DNA of 64,000 bases from Burkholderiales bacterium (GTDB lineage Bacteria; Pseudomonadota; Gammaproteobacteria; Burkholderiales; Burkholderiaceae_C): positions 51,035-115,034 of the forward strand of contig CANGHK010000008.1 in NCBI GenBank assembly GCA_947453625.1, written 5' to 3'. Made by a program: the position numbers and the translations under genes. The notes beneath the pieces were generated by a model. It saw only the letters and a program-made list of their open reading frames with translations, searched no databases and was not told the DNA's origin. Positions 46,624-57,146 of the stretch are shown one piece after another (position 1 is the stretch's first letter; the number at the start of each line of letters is the position of its first letter).

Positions 46624-47084
46624 ATGATTATTTCCCTAAAAATGAAGCTGCTGCGCGGCGCCTATGCAAGCGGAGACTGGGAGGGCGTGCTCCAAATGGA
46701 CGGCTCGTCGACGCTTGAACAGCTTCACTTCGCCATTCAAGACGGATTGAAATTCGACAACGATCACATGTATGAATTCTTCACCGCCAGGGGCGAGCGC
46801 AGTCGCGAGCGCGTCAGCTTCGACGACGAAAACGGCGGCGCCTACGACCGGACGATAGCAAGCCTGTTTCCGCTGCCCAAGAATCATCACCTCTACTATC
46901 TTTTCGACTACGGTGCTACTATCTTTTCGACTACGGTGACAATTGGCTGTTCAGCCTGACAAAGTCGAGGTCTGCCATGACGGAACCCGAGCCGGAAATC
47001 ACTTACCCGCGCCTGGTGCTGGAGGTCGGCAAGAGGCCCGAACAATATCCTTCGATGGAGGGCGATGAGGATAATGAGGACTAG
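46624..47084 (+). pseudogene. pRiA4b ORF-3-like protein, frameshifted by a 23-bp duplication
   Basis: Reads 'STLEQLHFAIQDGLKFDNDH' and 'NHHLYYLFDYG', matching the pRiA4b ORF-3-like family (PF07929, also called IS1096 passenger TnpR). After the second copy of a perfect 23-bp duplication the frame shifts and stops at 46957-46959. Removing one copy restores 'LFDYGDNWLFSLTKSRSA' and then 'YPRLVLEVGKRPEQYPSMEG', ending DEDNED at 47082-47084. That restored end is the normal family C-terminus. The gene is thus a very recent pseudogene, or one that can revert by slippage. Its function is unknown; homologues lie in mobile regions. Confidence 0.8.
46893..46938. repeat. Perfect 23-bp tandem duplication causing frameshift
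   Basis: Two identical head-to-tail copies of a 23-bp unit (CTACTATCTTTTCGACTACG + GTG) at 46893-46915 and 46916-46938. Because 23 is not a multiple of 3, the duplication breaks the reading frame of the host gene. The absence of any mismatch suggests a very recent event. Confidence 0.95.
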
Positions 47085-47215
47085 GTAGCTCGCCACGGAT
47101 TGCCAACGCCCGGCACCGACACCGCCGACACCACACATCGCGCCGACCCGCCGAGAGCGCAAGCACCCGGCCGGCGCGATCGCCAGAGCGACCGCATCCA
47201 GCGCCGCCCCACCCC

Positions 47216-48838
47216 TCAGCGCGGAAACATCTCGCGCAGTTTGAGCTTCCAGAACTTGCCGGTGGAGGTGCGCGGGATGGCGTCGACCACCTCGTAGCGC
47301 TCGGGGCATTGCCACTTGGCAAAACCGCGCGACAGCAGCAGCGCGTTCAGCGCCGCCGCGTCCACCTGCTGTCCCGGCTTGAGCGCGATGCAGGCCAGCG
47401 GCCGCTCGCTCCACTTCAGGTCGGGAATCGCGATCACCGCGGCCTCGGCCACTGCCGGGTGCGCCATCAGCGCGTTCTCGACGTCCACGCTGCTGATCCA
47501 CTCGCCGCCGCTCTTGATCAAGTCCTTGGTGCGGTCGGTGATGCGCAGGAAGCCCAGGTCATCGAGCGTGGCGACGTCGCCGGTGCGCAGCCAGCCGTCA
47601 GCGGTGAACTTGTCCTCGCTTGCCGGCACCTCGTGGTAGCTGCCGGTGATGAACGGGCCGCGCACCTGCACCTCGCCCATGGTCTGGCCGTCCCAGGGCG
47701 CCAGGCCGCCCTCCTCGGTGCGCAGGCGCAGCTCGACCAGCGGCGCCATCACCCCGGCCATCGCGGCGCGGCGGTAGCGCTCGTCGTCGCTCACGCCCTT
47801 GAGTTCGGCGCGCGGGTAGCTGACGGTGGCCAGCGGCGAGGTCTCGGTCATGCCCCAGCCCTGCATCAGCCAGATGCCGTGTTTGTCGAAGGCGCGGATC
47901 AGCGACTCGGGCACCGCCGCGCCGCCCACCAGCGATCGCATGCCGGCCGGCAGCGTCCAGCGGCCGGGGAACTCGGTCTGGCCGCGCTCGAAGGTCTGGA
48001 TCAGGCTGAGCCAGATCGTCGGCACGCCCAGCGACAGCGTCGGCGGCTCGGCCGTCATCAGGTCGAGCAGGTCGTCGGCATGCAGGTGCGGCCCCGGGAA
48101 CACCAGCTTGGCGCCCACCATCACCGCGCCGTAAGGCATGCCCCAGCTGTTGGCGTGGAACATCGGCGTCACCGGCAGCACCACATCGCTGCCGCGCAGC
48201 GCCCAATGGTCGCCCAGGCTGGCCACCAGCGTGTGCAGCACGGTGGAGCGGTGCGAATAGGCCACGCCCTTGGGCCGGCCAGTGGTGCCGGAGGTGTAGC
48301 AGATCGCGATAGCGTCGTCCTCGGCATGCGGCGCCGCGACAAAGCCGTCGGCGTCGCCCCCGGCGATGAAGGCCTCGTAGTCGGTGAACTCGGCCGGCAC
48401 GGCGTCACCCGAGAACGGGAACACGATCACCCGCTCGAAGGCGTGCAGCGGCGCCATCTGCCGGTACAGCGGCAGCAGGATGTCGTCGACGATCAGGATG
48501 CTGTCGCGCGCGTCGCCGGCGATCCAGCCGAGCTCCTCGGCCGACAGCCGCAGGTTCAGCGTGTGCATCACGCCGCCAGCGGCGGGGATGCCGAAATAGG
48601 CCTCCAGGTGGGCATGGTGGTTCCAGCACAGCGTGGCCACGCGGTCGCCTTTTTTCAGCCCGGCGCGCTGCAGGGCCGAGGCCAGTTGCCGCGTGCGGCG
48701 GTGCCAGTCGCCGTAGGTATGGGTGCGCAGGCTCTTGTCGGGCAGGCGCGACACGATTGCGTTGTGCTTGAACAGCGTGCCGGCGCGGTCCAGGAAATGG
48801 TTGATCGACAGCGGCACGTTCATCATCGTGGATTGCAT
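47216..48838 (-). CDS. Fatty-acid/3-methylmercaptopropionate-type CoA ligase
   Basis: 540 aa AMP-forming ligase. Motifs: 'AICYTSGTTGRPKGVAYSH' (A3), 'LMQGWGMTETSPLATVSY' (A5), 'DGWLRTGDVATLDDLGFL' (A7), 'DLIKSGGEWISSVDVEN' (A8) and 'PRTSTGKFWKLKLRE' with the A10 lysine. The 'HTLNLRLSAEELGWIAGDA' segment and overall length match the medium-chain/DmdB-like group. It has an AAGGAG site 9 nt upstream of the ATG and is divergent from an acyl-CoA dehydrogenase 126 bp away, so the two likely act in one beta-oxidation-type pathway. The substrate is undetermined. Confidence 0.88.
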   Translation of the reverse strand: MQSTMMNVPLSINHFLDRAGTLFKHNAIVSRLPDKSLRTHTYGDWHRRTRQLASALQRAGLKKGDRVATLCWNHHAHLEAYFGIPAAGGVMHTLNLRLSAEELGWIAGDARDSILIVDDILLPLYRQMAPLHAFERVIVFPFSGDAVPAEFTDYEAFIAGGDADGFVAAPHAEDDAIAICYTSGTTGRPKGVAYSHRSTVLHTLVASLGDHWALRGSDVVLPVTPMFHANSWGMPYGAVMVGAKLVFPGPHLHADDLLDLMTAEPPTLSLGVPTIWLSLIQTFERGQTEFPGRWTLPAGMRSLVGGAAVPESLIRAFDKHGIWLMQGWGMTETSPLATVSYPRAELKGVSDDERYRRAAMAGVMAPLVELRLRTEEGGLAPWDGQTMGEVQVRGPFITGSYHEVPASEDKFTADGWLRTGDVATLDDLGFLRITDRTKDLIKSGGEWISSVDVENALMAHPAVAEAAVIAIPDLKWSERPLACIALKPGQQVDAAALNALLLSRGFAKWQCPERYEVVDAIPRTSTGKFWKLKLREMFPR

Positions 48839-48964
48839 GGTTCGGGTCTCCTTGGCGCGACGCGCGATGTTGCTTTAAAAGACCGGGCCATCCCGTCGCT
48901 TGGGCGTCAGCCTGGCTGGCCCTGCCCGCCCTAACCTTGGCCGGCCAACGCACCGAGGACCCGC

Positions 48965-50140
48965 ATGGACTTTGCCCTGACCGCCGACCAGACCCAGATC
49001 GTCACCGCGATCGAGCGCTTGTGCGCGCCCTTCGACGCCGACTACTGGCTGCGGCACGATACCGAGGGCGGTTTTCCGCATGACTTCCACCAGGCGCTGG
49101 CGGCAGCCGGCTGGCTGGGCATCGCGATGCCCGAGGCTTACGGCGGCGCCGGGCTGGGCATCACCGAGGCCGCGCTGATGATGCACGCCATCGCGGCCAG
49201 CGGCGCAGGCATGTCGGGCGCGTCTGCGGTGCACATGAACATCTTCGGCCTCAACCCGGTGGTGGTGTTTGGCACCGAGGCCCAGAAACAGCGCTGGCTT
49301 CCGCCGCTGATCCGCGGCGAGGACAAAGCCTGTTTCGCCGTCACCGAGCCCGACAGCGGCCTGAACACGCTGGGGCTGAAGACCCGCGCGGTGCGCGGCA
49401 TCGACGACCAGGGCGAGCATTACCTTGTCTCGGGCCAGAAGCTGTGGATATCGAGCGCCCAGGTGGCCAACCGGATGCTGCTGCTGGCCCGCACCACGCC
49501 CGAGGACGAGTGCAGCGGCAGCGCCGGGCTGAGCCTGTTCTACACCGCGCTCGACCGCAGCGCGATAGCCGTGCACGAGATCGCCAAGATGGGCCGCAAG
49601 GCGGTCGACAGCAACCAGCTCTTCATCGACGGCCTGCGCATCCCGGTGGAAGACCGTATCGGCGAGGAAGGCCAGGGCTTCAAGTACATCCTGCATGGCC
49701 TGAACCCCGAGCGGATCCTGATCGGCGCCGAGGCGATAGGCCTGGGCCGGGCGGCGCTGGCGCGCGCCACCGCCTATGCGCGGGACCGGGTGGTGTTCAA
49801 CCGGCCGATAGGCCAGAACCAGGCCATCGCCCACCCGCTGGCGCAGAACTGGATGGCACTGGAAGCCGCCCACCTGATGGTGCACAAGGCGGCGGCGCTG
49901 TACGACGCCGGCCTGCCCTGCGCGGCCGAAGCCAACGCCGCCAAATACCTGGGCGCCGAAGCCGGCTACCAGGCTTGCGAGACCGCGGTGGTCACCCATG
50001 GCGGCATGGGCTATGCCCGGGAATACCATGTCGAGCGCTACCTGCGCGAGGCCTGGATACCGCGGCTGGCGCCGGTCAGCCCGCAGCTGATCCTGTGCTT
50101 CATCGCCGAGAAGGTGCTGGGGCTGCCGAAGTCGTACTGA
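48965..50140 (+). CDS. Acyl-CoA dehydrogenase
   Basis: 391 aa flavoenzyme catalysing alpha,beta-dehydrogenation of acyl-CoA. Three domains are visible: N-terminal helices ('DFALTADQTQIVTAIERLC'), the middle beta domain with 'CFAVTEPDSGLNTLGLKTRA' and 'LVSGQKLWISSAQVANRML', and the C-terminal four-helix bundle with 'ERILIGAEAIGLGRAALARA' and the ending 'GGMGYAREYHVERYLREAW'. The catalytic Glu cannot be placed with certainty. It is divergent from a CoA ligase that may supply its substrate. Confidence 0.9.
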   Translation: MDFALTADQTQIVTAIERLCAPFDADYWLRHDTEGGFPHDFHQALAAAGWLGIAMPEAYGGAGLGITEAALMMHAIAASGAGMSGASAVHMNIFGLNPVVVFGTEAQKQRWLPPLIRGEDKACFAVTEPDSGLNTLGLKTRAVRGIDDQGEHYLVSGQKLWISSAQVANRMLLLARTTPEDECSGSAGLSLFYTALDRSAIAVHEIAKMGRKAVDSNQLFIDGLRIPVEDRIGEEGQGFKYILHGLNPERILIGAEAIGLGRAALARATAYARDRVVFNRPIGQNQAIAHPLAQNWMALEAAHLMVHKAAALYDAGLPCAAEANAAKYLGAEAGYQACETAVVTHGGMGYAREYHVERYLREAWIPRLAPVSPQLILCFIAEKVLGLPKSY

Positions 50141-50229
50141 GCGGCAGGCGGCGCTGGGTTAACCTGCGCCGGGCCTGCCAAGGCCAAGCGGCGCCGCCGC
50201 CCGGAACGCCCCGACTGGAGAACGCCACC

Positions 50230-50886
50230 ATGGCCGAAGACTGCGATCACGCGCATGACCATGACCACGGCCCGGCCGCGCCGGCGTCTGACGGCGTGGG
50301 CATCGCCCGTGTCGGCGCCTTCGACGCCCCGGCCTTCGAGCAAGCGATCAACGATCTGCTGCGGGCCTGCGGCGTCGCGCCCGACGGCGCGCACACCGGC
50401 AAGACCGCCAGGCGCGTGCGCGAACTGTGGGAGCGTCGCCTGCTCGGCGGCTACGACATCGACCCGGCCGGCGTGCTGGGCGAGGGCTTTGCCGACCCGC
50501 GCGAGGACATGGTGGTGATCCGCGGCATCGCGGTGCACGGCGTCTGCCCGCACCACCTGGTGCCGTTTCGCGGCATCGCCCATGTGGCCTATATCCCGGG
50601 CGGGCGGCTGCACGGCTTCGGCCGCATCGCGCGCCTGGTCGACGCCATCGGCCACCGCTTCACTTACCAGGAGTGGATGACGCGCGACGTGGCCGATGCG
50701 CTCGTCACGCATGGGCGGGCCAAGGGCGCGGCCTGCGTGATCGAGACCGAGCAGTTGTGCCTGCTGCTGGGCGAAGACCGGCGCGGCGACGAGCGCGTCT
50801 ACACCCAGGCTTTCGCCGGCTGCTTCGAGCACAGCGACCAGGCTAGGCGGGAATTCCTGCAAGCCGTCGGCGGACGGACGGTTTGA
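50230..50886 (+). CDS. folE: GTP cyclohydrolase I (FolE), divergent active site
   Basis: 218 aa. FolE normally opens GTP to dihydroneopterin triphosphate. Family features: 'HTGKTARRVRELWERRLLGG', the zinc/catalytic block 'VCPHHLVPFRGIAHVAYIPG', 'GFGRIARLVDAIGHRFTYQE' and 'ETEQLCLLLGED'. Compared with E. coli, C110, H112, H113 and C181 are kept, E111 is Pro, and H179 of the HxC motif appears to be Gln; the usual RG(I/V)R segment after it is altered. The N-terminus is His/Asp-rich (DCDHAHDHDHG), possibly metal-binding. It may be a specialised paralogue. GGAG lies 10 nt before the ATG. A long 11-bp tandem repeat follows the stop. Confidence 0.8.
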   Translation: MAEDCDHAHDHDHGPAAPASDGVGIARVGAFDAPAFEQAINDLLRACGVAPDGAHTGKTARRVRELWERRLLGGYDIDPAGVLGEGFADPREDMVVIRGIAVHGVCPHHLVPFRGIAHVAYIPGGRLHGFGRIARLVDAIGHRFTYQEWMTRDVADALVTHGRAKGAACVIETEQLCLLLGEDRRGDERVYTQAFAGCFEHSDQARREFLQAVGGRTV

Positions 50887-50890
50887 GCCT

Positions 50891-51011
50891 TGAATCCGCG
50901 GTGTATCCGCGGTGTGTCCGCGGTGTATCCGCGGTATATCCGCGGTGTATACGCGGTGTGTCCGCGGTGTGTCCGCGGTGAATCGTCAGTGACTCGTCGG
51001 TGAATGAACCG
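50891..51011 (+). repeat. 11-bp tandem repeat array after folE
   Basis: Eleven 11-bp units start 4 bp after the folE stop: TGAATCCGCGG, TGTATCCGCGG, TGTGTCCGCGG, TGTATCCGCGG, TATATCCGCGG, TGTATACGCGG, TGTGTCCGCGG (twice), TGAATCGTCAG, TGACTCGTCGG and TGAATGAACCG. The first eight each hold the palindrome CGCGG/CCGCGG; the last three are degenerate. The unit shares TGAATCC(C/G) with the array after the thiolase gene. There is no spacer structure, so it is not a CRISPR. Confidence 0.9.
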
Positions 51012-51100
51012 ATGGGAAGCGCCCGGTTTTCAGCCTACCCTGAGGCCACTGCGCGGCCACCGGCCTCGCCCCCCTCCACCCATTGCTTGAGAGCCCCGAC

Positions 51101-52084
51101 ATGCCGATCAACTCACCTCGCCCTCGCGCCACCCGCTGGTCGCGCCTGGCCCGACTCACCGTCGCTGGACTGGCGGTCGGACTGACGTTCGGCATGACGC
51201 TGAGCACGGCCCATGCCGCCGGCAGCATCCTGTTCATCGGCAACAGCTTCACCTATGCCTGGGGCTCGGCGGTGCGCTACTACCGCGCCGACACCGTCAC
51301 CGACCTGAACAACCAGGGCATAGGCGGCGTGCCGGCCTTGTTCAAGTCCTTCACCCAACAGGCCGGCCTGAGCTATGAGGTGTTCCTGGAGACACAGCCG
51401 GGTTCGGGCATCGACTGGCACCTGGACAACAAGCTCGGCACGCTGGGCCAGCGGCCCTGGGACACCGTGGTGATGCACGGCTACAGCACGCTGGACCCGA
51501 AGAAGCCAGGCGACGCCACCGTGCTGACCAGCACAGTGCGGCAGATGGCCGACTTTCTGCGCGCGCGCAATCCGGCGGTCGACCTGCGCCTGATGGCCAC
51601 CTGGCCGCGCGCCGACCAGACCTACGAGGCCAAGGGCGCCTGGTTCGGCAAGCCCATCGAGGCGATGGCGCGCGACGTGCGCGCCGGCTACGACCAGGCT
51701 GCCGCGGGCACGCCAGGCATCAAGGGCGTGGTGCCGGTCGGCGAGGCCTGGGTGCGGGCGATGCAGACCGGCGTGGCCGACGACAACCCCTATGACGGCA
51801 TCGCCGCCGGCAAGCTCAACCTGTGGACTTACGACGGCTACCACGCCAGCGCCCATGGCTACTACCTGGAGGCGCTGGTGCTGTTCGGCAGCCTCACCGG
51901 CCGCGACCCGCGCTCGCTGGGCGACCTCGAGTGCTCGGGCTTCGAACTGGGCTTCTCACCGGCCCAGGTGGGCGCGCTGCAGCAGGTGGCTTTCGACCAG
52001 CTTGCCGCAGCCGGCCCGATCACCGCCGCGCCGCTGAAACTGGCCAAGCCGGCCGAGCCCAACCGCTGCGTTCGGACGCGCTGA
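51101..52084 (+). CDS. Exported SGNH/GDSL-like protein
   Basis: 327 aa with a Tat-free Sec signal peptide (basic start, hydrophobic 'LTVAGLAVGLTFGMTL', cleavage after AHA). The mature N-terminus 'SILFIGNSFTYAWGS' is an SGNH-type block I with Ser as nucleophile; 'NNQGIGGVPALF' and 'TVVMHGYSTLDP' match later blocks, and 'TYDGYHASAHGYYLEALVLF' supplies the C-terminal Asp/His pair. DUF4886-like esterases fit. It is probably periplasmic or secreted. The ATG at 51101 is preferred over a TTG at 51083. The substrate is unknown. Confidence 0.7.
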   Translation: MPINSPRPRATRWSRLARLTVAGLAVGLTFGMTLSTAHAAGSILFIGNSFTYAWGSAVRYYRADTVTDLNNQGIGGVPALFKSFTQQAGLSYEVFLETQPGSGIDWHLDNKLGTLGQRPWDTVVMHGYSTLDPKKPGDATVLTSTVRQMADFLRARNPAVDLRLMATWPRADQTYEAKGAWFGKPIEAMARDVRAGYDQAAAGTPGIKGVVPVGEAWVRAMQTGVADDNPYDGIAAGKLNLWTYDGYHASAHGYYLEALVLFGSLTGRDPRSLGDLECSGFELGFSPAQVGALQQVAFDQLAAAGPITAAPLKLAKPAEPNRCVRTR

Positions 52085-52244
52085 TCCGGCAACGGCAGAG
52101 CGGAGACTCGGCAAGGCCAAGGCGCTGGGTCCGGATCTCCCGCGCCGGCACAGCACCGGCTCACGCAGGCGTGGTGCCATGGGCACCTGCGGCGATCGGC
52201 AACCTTCTGCTTGACGATAATAACGACCGCCAATACCATCGGCC

Positions 52245-52526
52245 ATGATCGAGAGCTTCTCGGACAAACGCACGGCGGCGATCTTCCAGGGCCTGGCGGT
52301 GCGTGGGTTGCCCCAGGAAATGCAGGGCGCAGCACGCAGGAAGCTCAAGCTCATCGATGCTTCGACGTCCATCGATGTGCTGCGGGTGCCGCCAGGCAAT
52401 CGGCTGGAGGCGCTGAAGGGCGACCGAAAAGGCCAGTGGAGCATCCGCATCAACGATCAGTGGCGGATCTGCTTTCGCTGGCAGGACGGCATCGCGTTCG
52501 ATGTCGAGATTGCGGACTACCACTGA
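52245..52526 (+). CDS. higB: HigB-type mRNA interferase toxin
   Basis: 93 aa RelE-fold toxin of the HigB family, which cleaves translated mRNA on the ribosome. Key segments: 'IESFSDKRTAAIFQG', 'AARRKLKLIDASTSIDVLRV' and 'WSIRINDQWRICFRWQDG', ending EIADYH. Basic and aromatic residues of the C-terminal sheet (R, W, H) match active HigB proteins. The toxin precedes its antitoxin by 33 bp, the order usual for higBA. A second, broken copy lies 6 kb upstream. Confidence 0.9.
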   Translation: MIESFSDKRTAAIFQGLAVRGLPQEMQGAARRKLKLIDASTSIDVLRVPPGNRLEALKGDRKGQWSIRINDQWRICFRWQDGIAFDVEIADYH

Positions 52527-52559
52527 CCCGAAAGAGTCGGCTGGCATCGGAGCCACCCC

Positions 52560-52907
52560 ATGCACATCACACGCCAGGACCTGAAACACGAGACCTTCGA
52601 TGACATCACGACCGGCGAGAAGCTGGCTGCGGTACATCCGGGTTCGGTGCTGCTGGCCGACTTCATTGAACCGATGGGCATCACACGCTACCGCCTGGCC
52701 AAGGCCATCGGCGTGCAACAGCGCCGCATCGACGAAATTTGCGCGGGCCGGCGCGGCGTCACGGCCGACACCGCGGTCAGGCTGGGTCTGGCCTTCGGTG
52801 TCGATCCGCAGCTCTGGTTGAACCTGCAATCGCAGTACGACATCGAAGTGATACAGCGCGAGCAGGGCGTGCAACTCGCGCAGCAAGTCCATGCGCTGGC
52901 GGCCTGA
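52560..52907 (+). CDS. higA: HigA-type antitoxin
   Basis: 115 aa XRE-family antitoxin. The helix-turn-helix lies in 'MGITRYRLAKAIGVQQRRID' and 'ICAGRRGVTADTAVRLGLAF', followed by 'GVDPQLWLNLQSQYDIEVIQ', the standard HigA C-terminal block. It should bind HigB and repress the higBA promoter. The N-terminus is ~25 residues longer than minimal HigA. No clear terminator follows; TGAACCC/GGGTTCA at 52942-52963 is a weak candidate. Confidence 0.9.
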   Translation: MHITRQDLKHETFDDITTGEKLAAVHPGSVLLADFIEPMGITRYRLAKAIGVQQRRIDEICAGRRGVTADTAVRLGLAFGVDPQLWLNLQSQYDIEVIQREQGVQLAQQVHALAA

Positions 52908-52989
52908 GCCGAGCCGCCGCGCGCACCGCCTTGCCAGGGCTTGAACCCACCACCCGGGGTTCAGCTCAGTCAGGCCCGGCTTTCCGGCT

Positions 52990-53535
52990 TCAGCCTGGCC
53001 CCGTCTCCAGCCCCAGCGCCACCCGCGCCTGGTACTCGCGGTCGAGCAGGCTCATCACGATCAGGCTGTCGTAGCCGTCGGCGTTGTTGCCAGTCAGCCG
53101 CACGCTCTCGCGCAGCCGGCCTTCCTCGACAAAGCCCTCGCTCTCATACAGCGTCTGGGCGCGGCTGTTCAGCGCCTTGACGTCGAGCCAGAAGCGGTGC
53201 GCGTGCAGGTCACGGAAGGCCATCTGCTTGAGCCTGCGCACGCAGGACCGGCCCAGGCCCTGGCCCTGGCCGTCGCGCTGCAGCACGATGCGCTTGAGCT
53301 CGACGCTGCGGTGCGGGTTGCGGCAGCCTTGCAGGATCACGAAGCCCGCCGCGTCATAGCCCGCCCCCGCCTCGACGATGAAGTGGCGGAAGTCCGGAAA
53401 GCGCACCGCGCCCTCATGCTGCACCCGCTCCCAGGGCGTGATGAAGGGCAGGTTGTGGCTGTCGGTCTCGACCTGGATCACGAAGTCGAGGTCGCTCAGC
53501 AGCGTCGGGCGCATGCGAACCCGCTCAGCTTGCAT
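52990..53535 (-). CDS. GNAT-family N-acetyltransferase
   Basis: 181 aa acetyltransferase of RimJ/RimL type. The acetyl-CoA pyrophosphate-binding loop is 'LQRDGQGQGLGRSCVRRLKQ', preceded by 'VELKRIVLQ' (beta-4), and 'ALNSRAQTLYESEGFVEEGR' is the motif B region typical of the family. The substrate is unknown. The start at 53535 has no good RBS; MRPTLL at 53514 is an alternative. It lies downstream of parE and element D2 on the same strand. Confidence 0.82.
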   Translation of the reverse strand: MQAERVRMRPTLLSDLDFVIQVETDSHNLPFITPWERVQHEGAVRFPDFRHFIVEAGAGYDAAGFVILQGCRNPHRSVELKRIVLQRDGQGQGLGRSCVRRLKQMAFRDLHAHRFWLDVKALNSRAQTLYESEGFVEEGRLRESVRLTGNNADGYDSLIVMSLLDREYQARVALGLETGPG

Positions 53536-53583
53536 GGAGGGCGCTCATCCAGAAAATCGCCACCTTCGATGCATGAACCCGGT

Positions 53584-53757
53584 GCAAGCAAGTAGACGCC
53601 GTGGAACCGGCTCCGCCGGGCCACTGGCGTGCCTTGCAGGCCGCGCCGGGCTTTGCAGCCCGACTCCTCGCCAGGCACGCAAGGTCCGCCGGACCTTGCC
53701 TGTCCGGGCTCGGCCCCCCTGGGGGGGAGGCGCAGAAGGCGCTTCGGGGGGATTCAC
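53584..53757 (-). repeat. Palindromic intergenic element, family D, copy 2, with two-hairpin insert
   Basis: Element directly after the parE stop. It shares ACGCCG(T/C)GGAACCGGCT, CGCCGGGCC, CTGGCGT, CCCCCCTGGGGGG and GCGC...GCGC stems with copy 1. About 80 bp are inserted after CTGGCGT; they hold the hairpins CGGGCT-TTGC-AGCCCG (53647-53662) and GCAAGGTCC-GCC-GGACCTTGC (53679-53699). The linkers TCGCCAGGCACG and TCCGGGCTC recur, on the opposite strand, in element B. Confidence 0.8.
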
Positions 53758-53758
53758 G

Positions 53759-55777
<2,019 letters not shown>

Positions 55778-55901
55778 GGCGCGGGATTGTAGGCAGGCGC
55801 CGCCCGCCGCCGACCCATCGCCGCCCCGCCGCCGACCCACCACCAACCCGCCAGCAACCCCGGGCCGGCGGGCCGGCGCTGGCCCCGCTACAGTGCCGGC
55901 C

Positions 55902-57146
55902 ATGACGTCTGCCGCCCCGCCCCGCACCGCCCAGAATCCGCCGCCCGGCCTGTCGCTCAAGCAGGTGTTGATCTGCGGCGCACTGGTCGTCACGCTGTCG
56001 ATGGGCATACGCCATGGCTTCGGCCTGTGGTTGCAGCCGATCACGATGGACCGCGGCTGGACGCGCGAAACCTTCGCCCTGGCGATCGCGGTGCAGAACC
56101 TGGCCTGGGGCATCGCCGGGCCCTTCGCCGGCATGCTGGCCGACCGCTTCAGCGCCTACCGGGTGCTGGTGGGCGGCGGCATCCTGTACGCGATCGGCCT
56201 GGTGCTGATGGCGCTGTCGACCTCGGGCCTGGCCTTCATGGGCAGCGCCGGCATGCTGCTGGGCATGGCGCAGGCCGGCTGCACCTACGCCATCGTCTAC
56301 GGCGTGATCGGCCGCAACGTGGCCGCCGACAAGCGCTCCTGGGCGATGGGCGTGACGGCCGCGGCGGGCTCGTTCGGCCAGTTCCTGATGGTGCCGGTCG
56401 AGAGCTGGCTGATCAGCGCCTGGGGCTGGCAGAACGCGCTGTTCGTGCTGGGCTGCGCCGCGCTGGCGATCCTGCCGGTGGCGCGCGGCCTGCGCGAGGG
56501 GCCGGTGGGCGCGCATGTCGGCTTCCAGCAAAGCATCGCCTCGGCGCTGCGCGAGGCCTTTGCCTACCGCAGCTTCCAGTGGCTGATGGCGGGCTACTTC
56601 GTCTGCGGCTTCCAGGTGGTGTTCATCGGCGTTCACATGCCCAGCTACCTGCGCGACCATGGCATGGCCCCTGGCGTGGCCACCACCGCGCTGGCGTTGA
56701 TCGGGCTGTTCAACGTCTTCGGCACCTACAGCGCGGGTTGGCTGGGCCAGCGCATGCCCAAGCGCTACATCCTGTCGGGCATCTACGCGCTGCGCTCGGT
56801 GGTGATCGTGGCCTTTCTGCTGGCGCCGCTGACGCCGGCCAGCGTCTATGTCTTCGCCGCGACGATGGGCTTTCTGTGGCTGTCCACCGTGCCGCCGACC
56901 AACGCCACGGTGGCGCAGATCTTCGGCGTGCAATACCTGTCGATGCTGGGCGGCTTCGTCTTCCTCAGCCACCAGGTCGGATCGTTCATGGGCGCCTGGC
57001 TGGGCGGCAAGCTCTACGGCCTCTACGGCAACTACGACCTGGTCTGGGGTCTGGCCGTGGCGCTGGGGGTGTTTGCCGCGCTCGTCAACCTGCCGGTGCG
57101 CGAGACCGCGATTGCGCGCGTCGGGCCCCAGCCCGCCATCGCGTGA
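55902..57146 (+). CDS. MFS transporter
   Basis: 414 aa major facilitator with 12 hydrophobic helices in two halves. The A-motif-like loop between helices 2 and 3 reads 'GPFAGMLADRFSAYRVLVGG'; 'RHGFGLWLQPITMDRGWTRE' near the N-terminus resembles the oxalate/formate and monocarboxylate MFS groups found in Burkholderiales. The C-terminal half contains 'HQVGSFMGAWLGGKLYGLYG'. The substrate is unknown. It is divergent from parE across 124 bp and overlaps the start of a small membrane protein by GTGA. Confidence 0.88.
   Translation: MTSAAPPRTAQNPPPGLSLKQVLICGALVVTLSMGIRHGFGLWLQPITMDRGWTRETFALAIAVQNLAWGIAGPFAGMLADRFSAYRVLVGGGILYAIGLVLMALSTSGLAFMGSAGMLLGMAQAGCTYAIVYGVIGRNVAADKRSWAMGVTAAAGSFGQFLMVPVESWLISAWGWQNALFVLGCAALAILPVARGLREGPVGAHVGFQQSIASALREAFAYRSFQWLMAGYFVCGFQVVFIGVHMPSYLRDHGMAPGVATTALALIGLFNVFGTYSAGWLGQRMPKRYILSGIYALRSVVIVAFLLAPLTPASVYVFAATMGFLWLSTVPPTNATVAQIFGVQYLSMLGGFVFLSHQVGSFMGAWLGGKLYGLYGNYDLVWGLAVALGVFAALVNLPVRETAIARVGPQPAIA

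Noticed and set aside
50891..51011. CRISPR-like array
   Set aside because: Units are 11 bp, directly abutting, with no unique spacers.
52942..52963. TGAACCC...GGGTTCA hairpin as terminator or tRNA-like arm
   Set aside because: Seven-bp arms, no T-tract and no cloverleaf around it.
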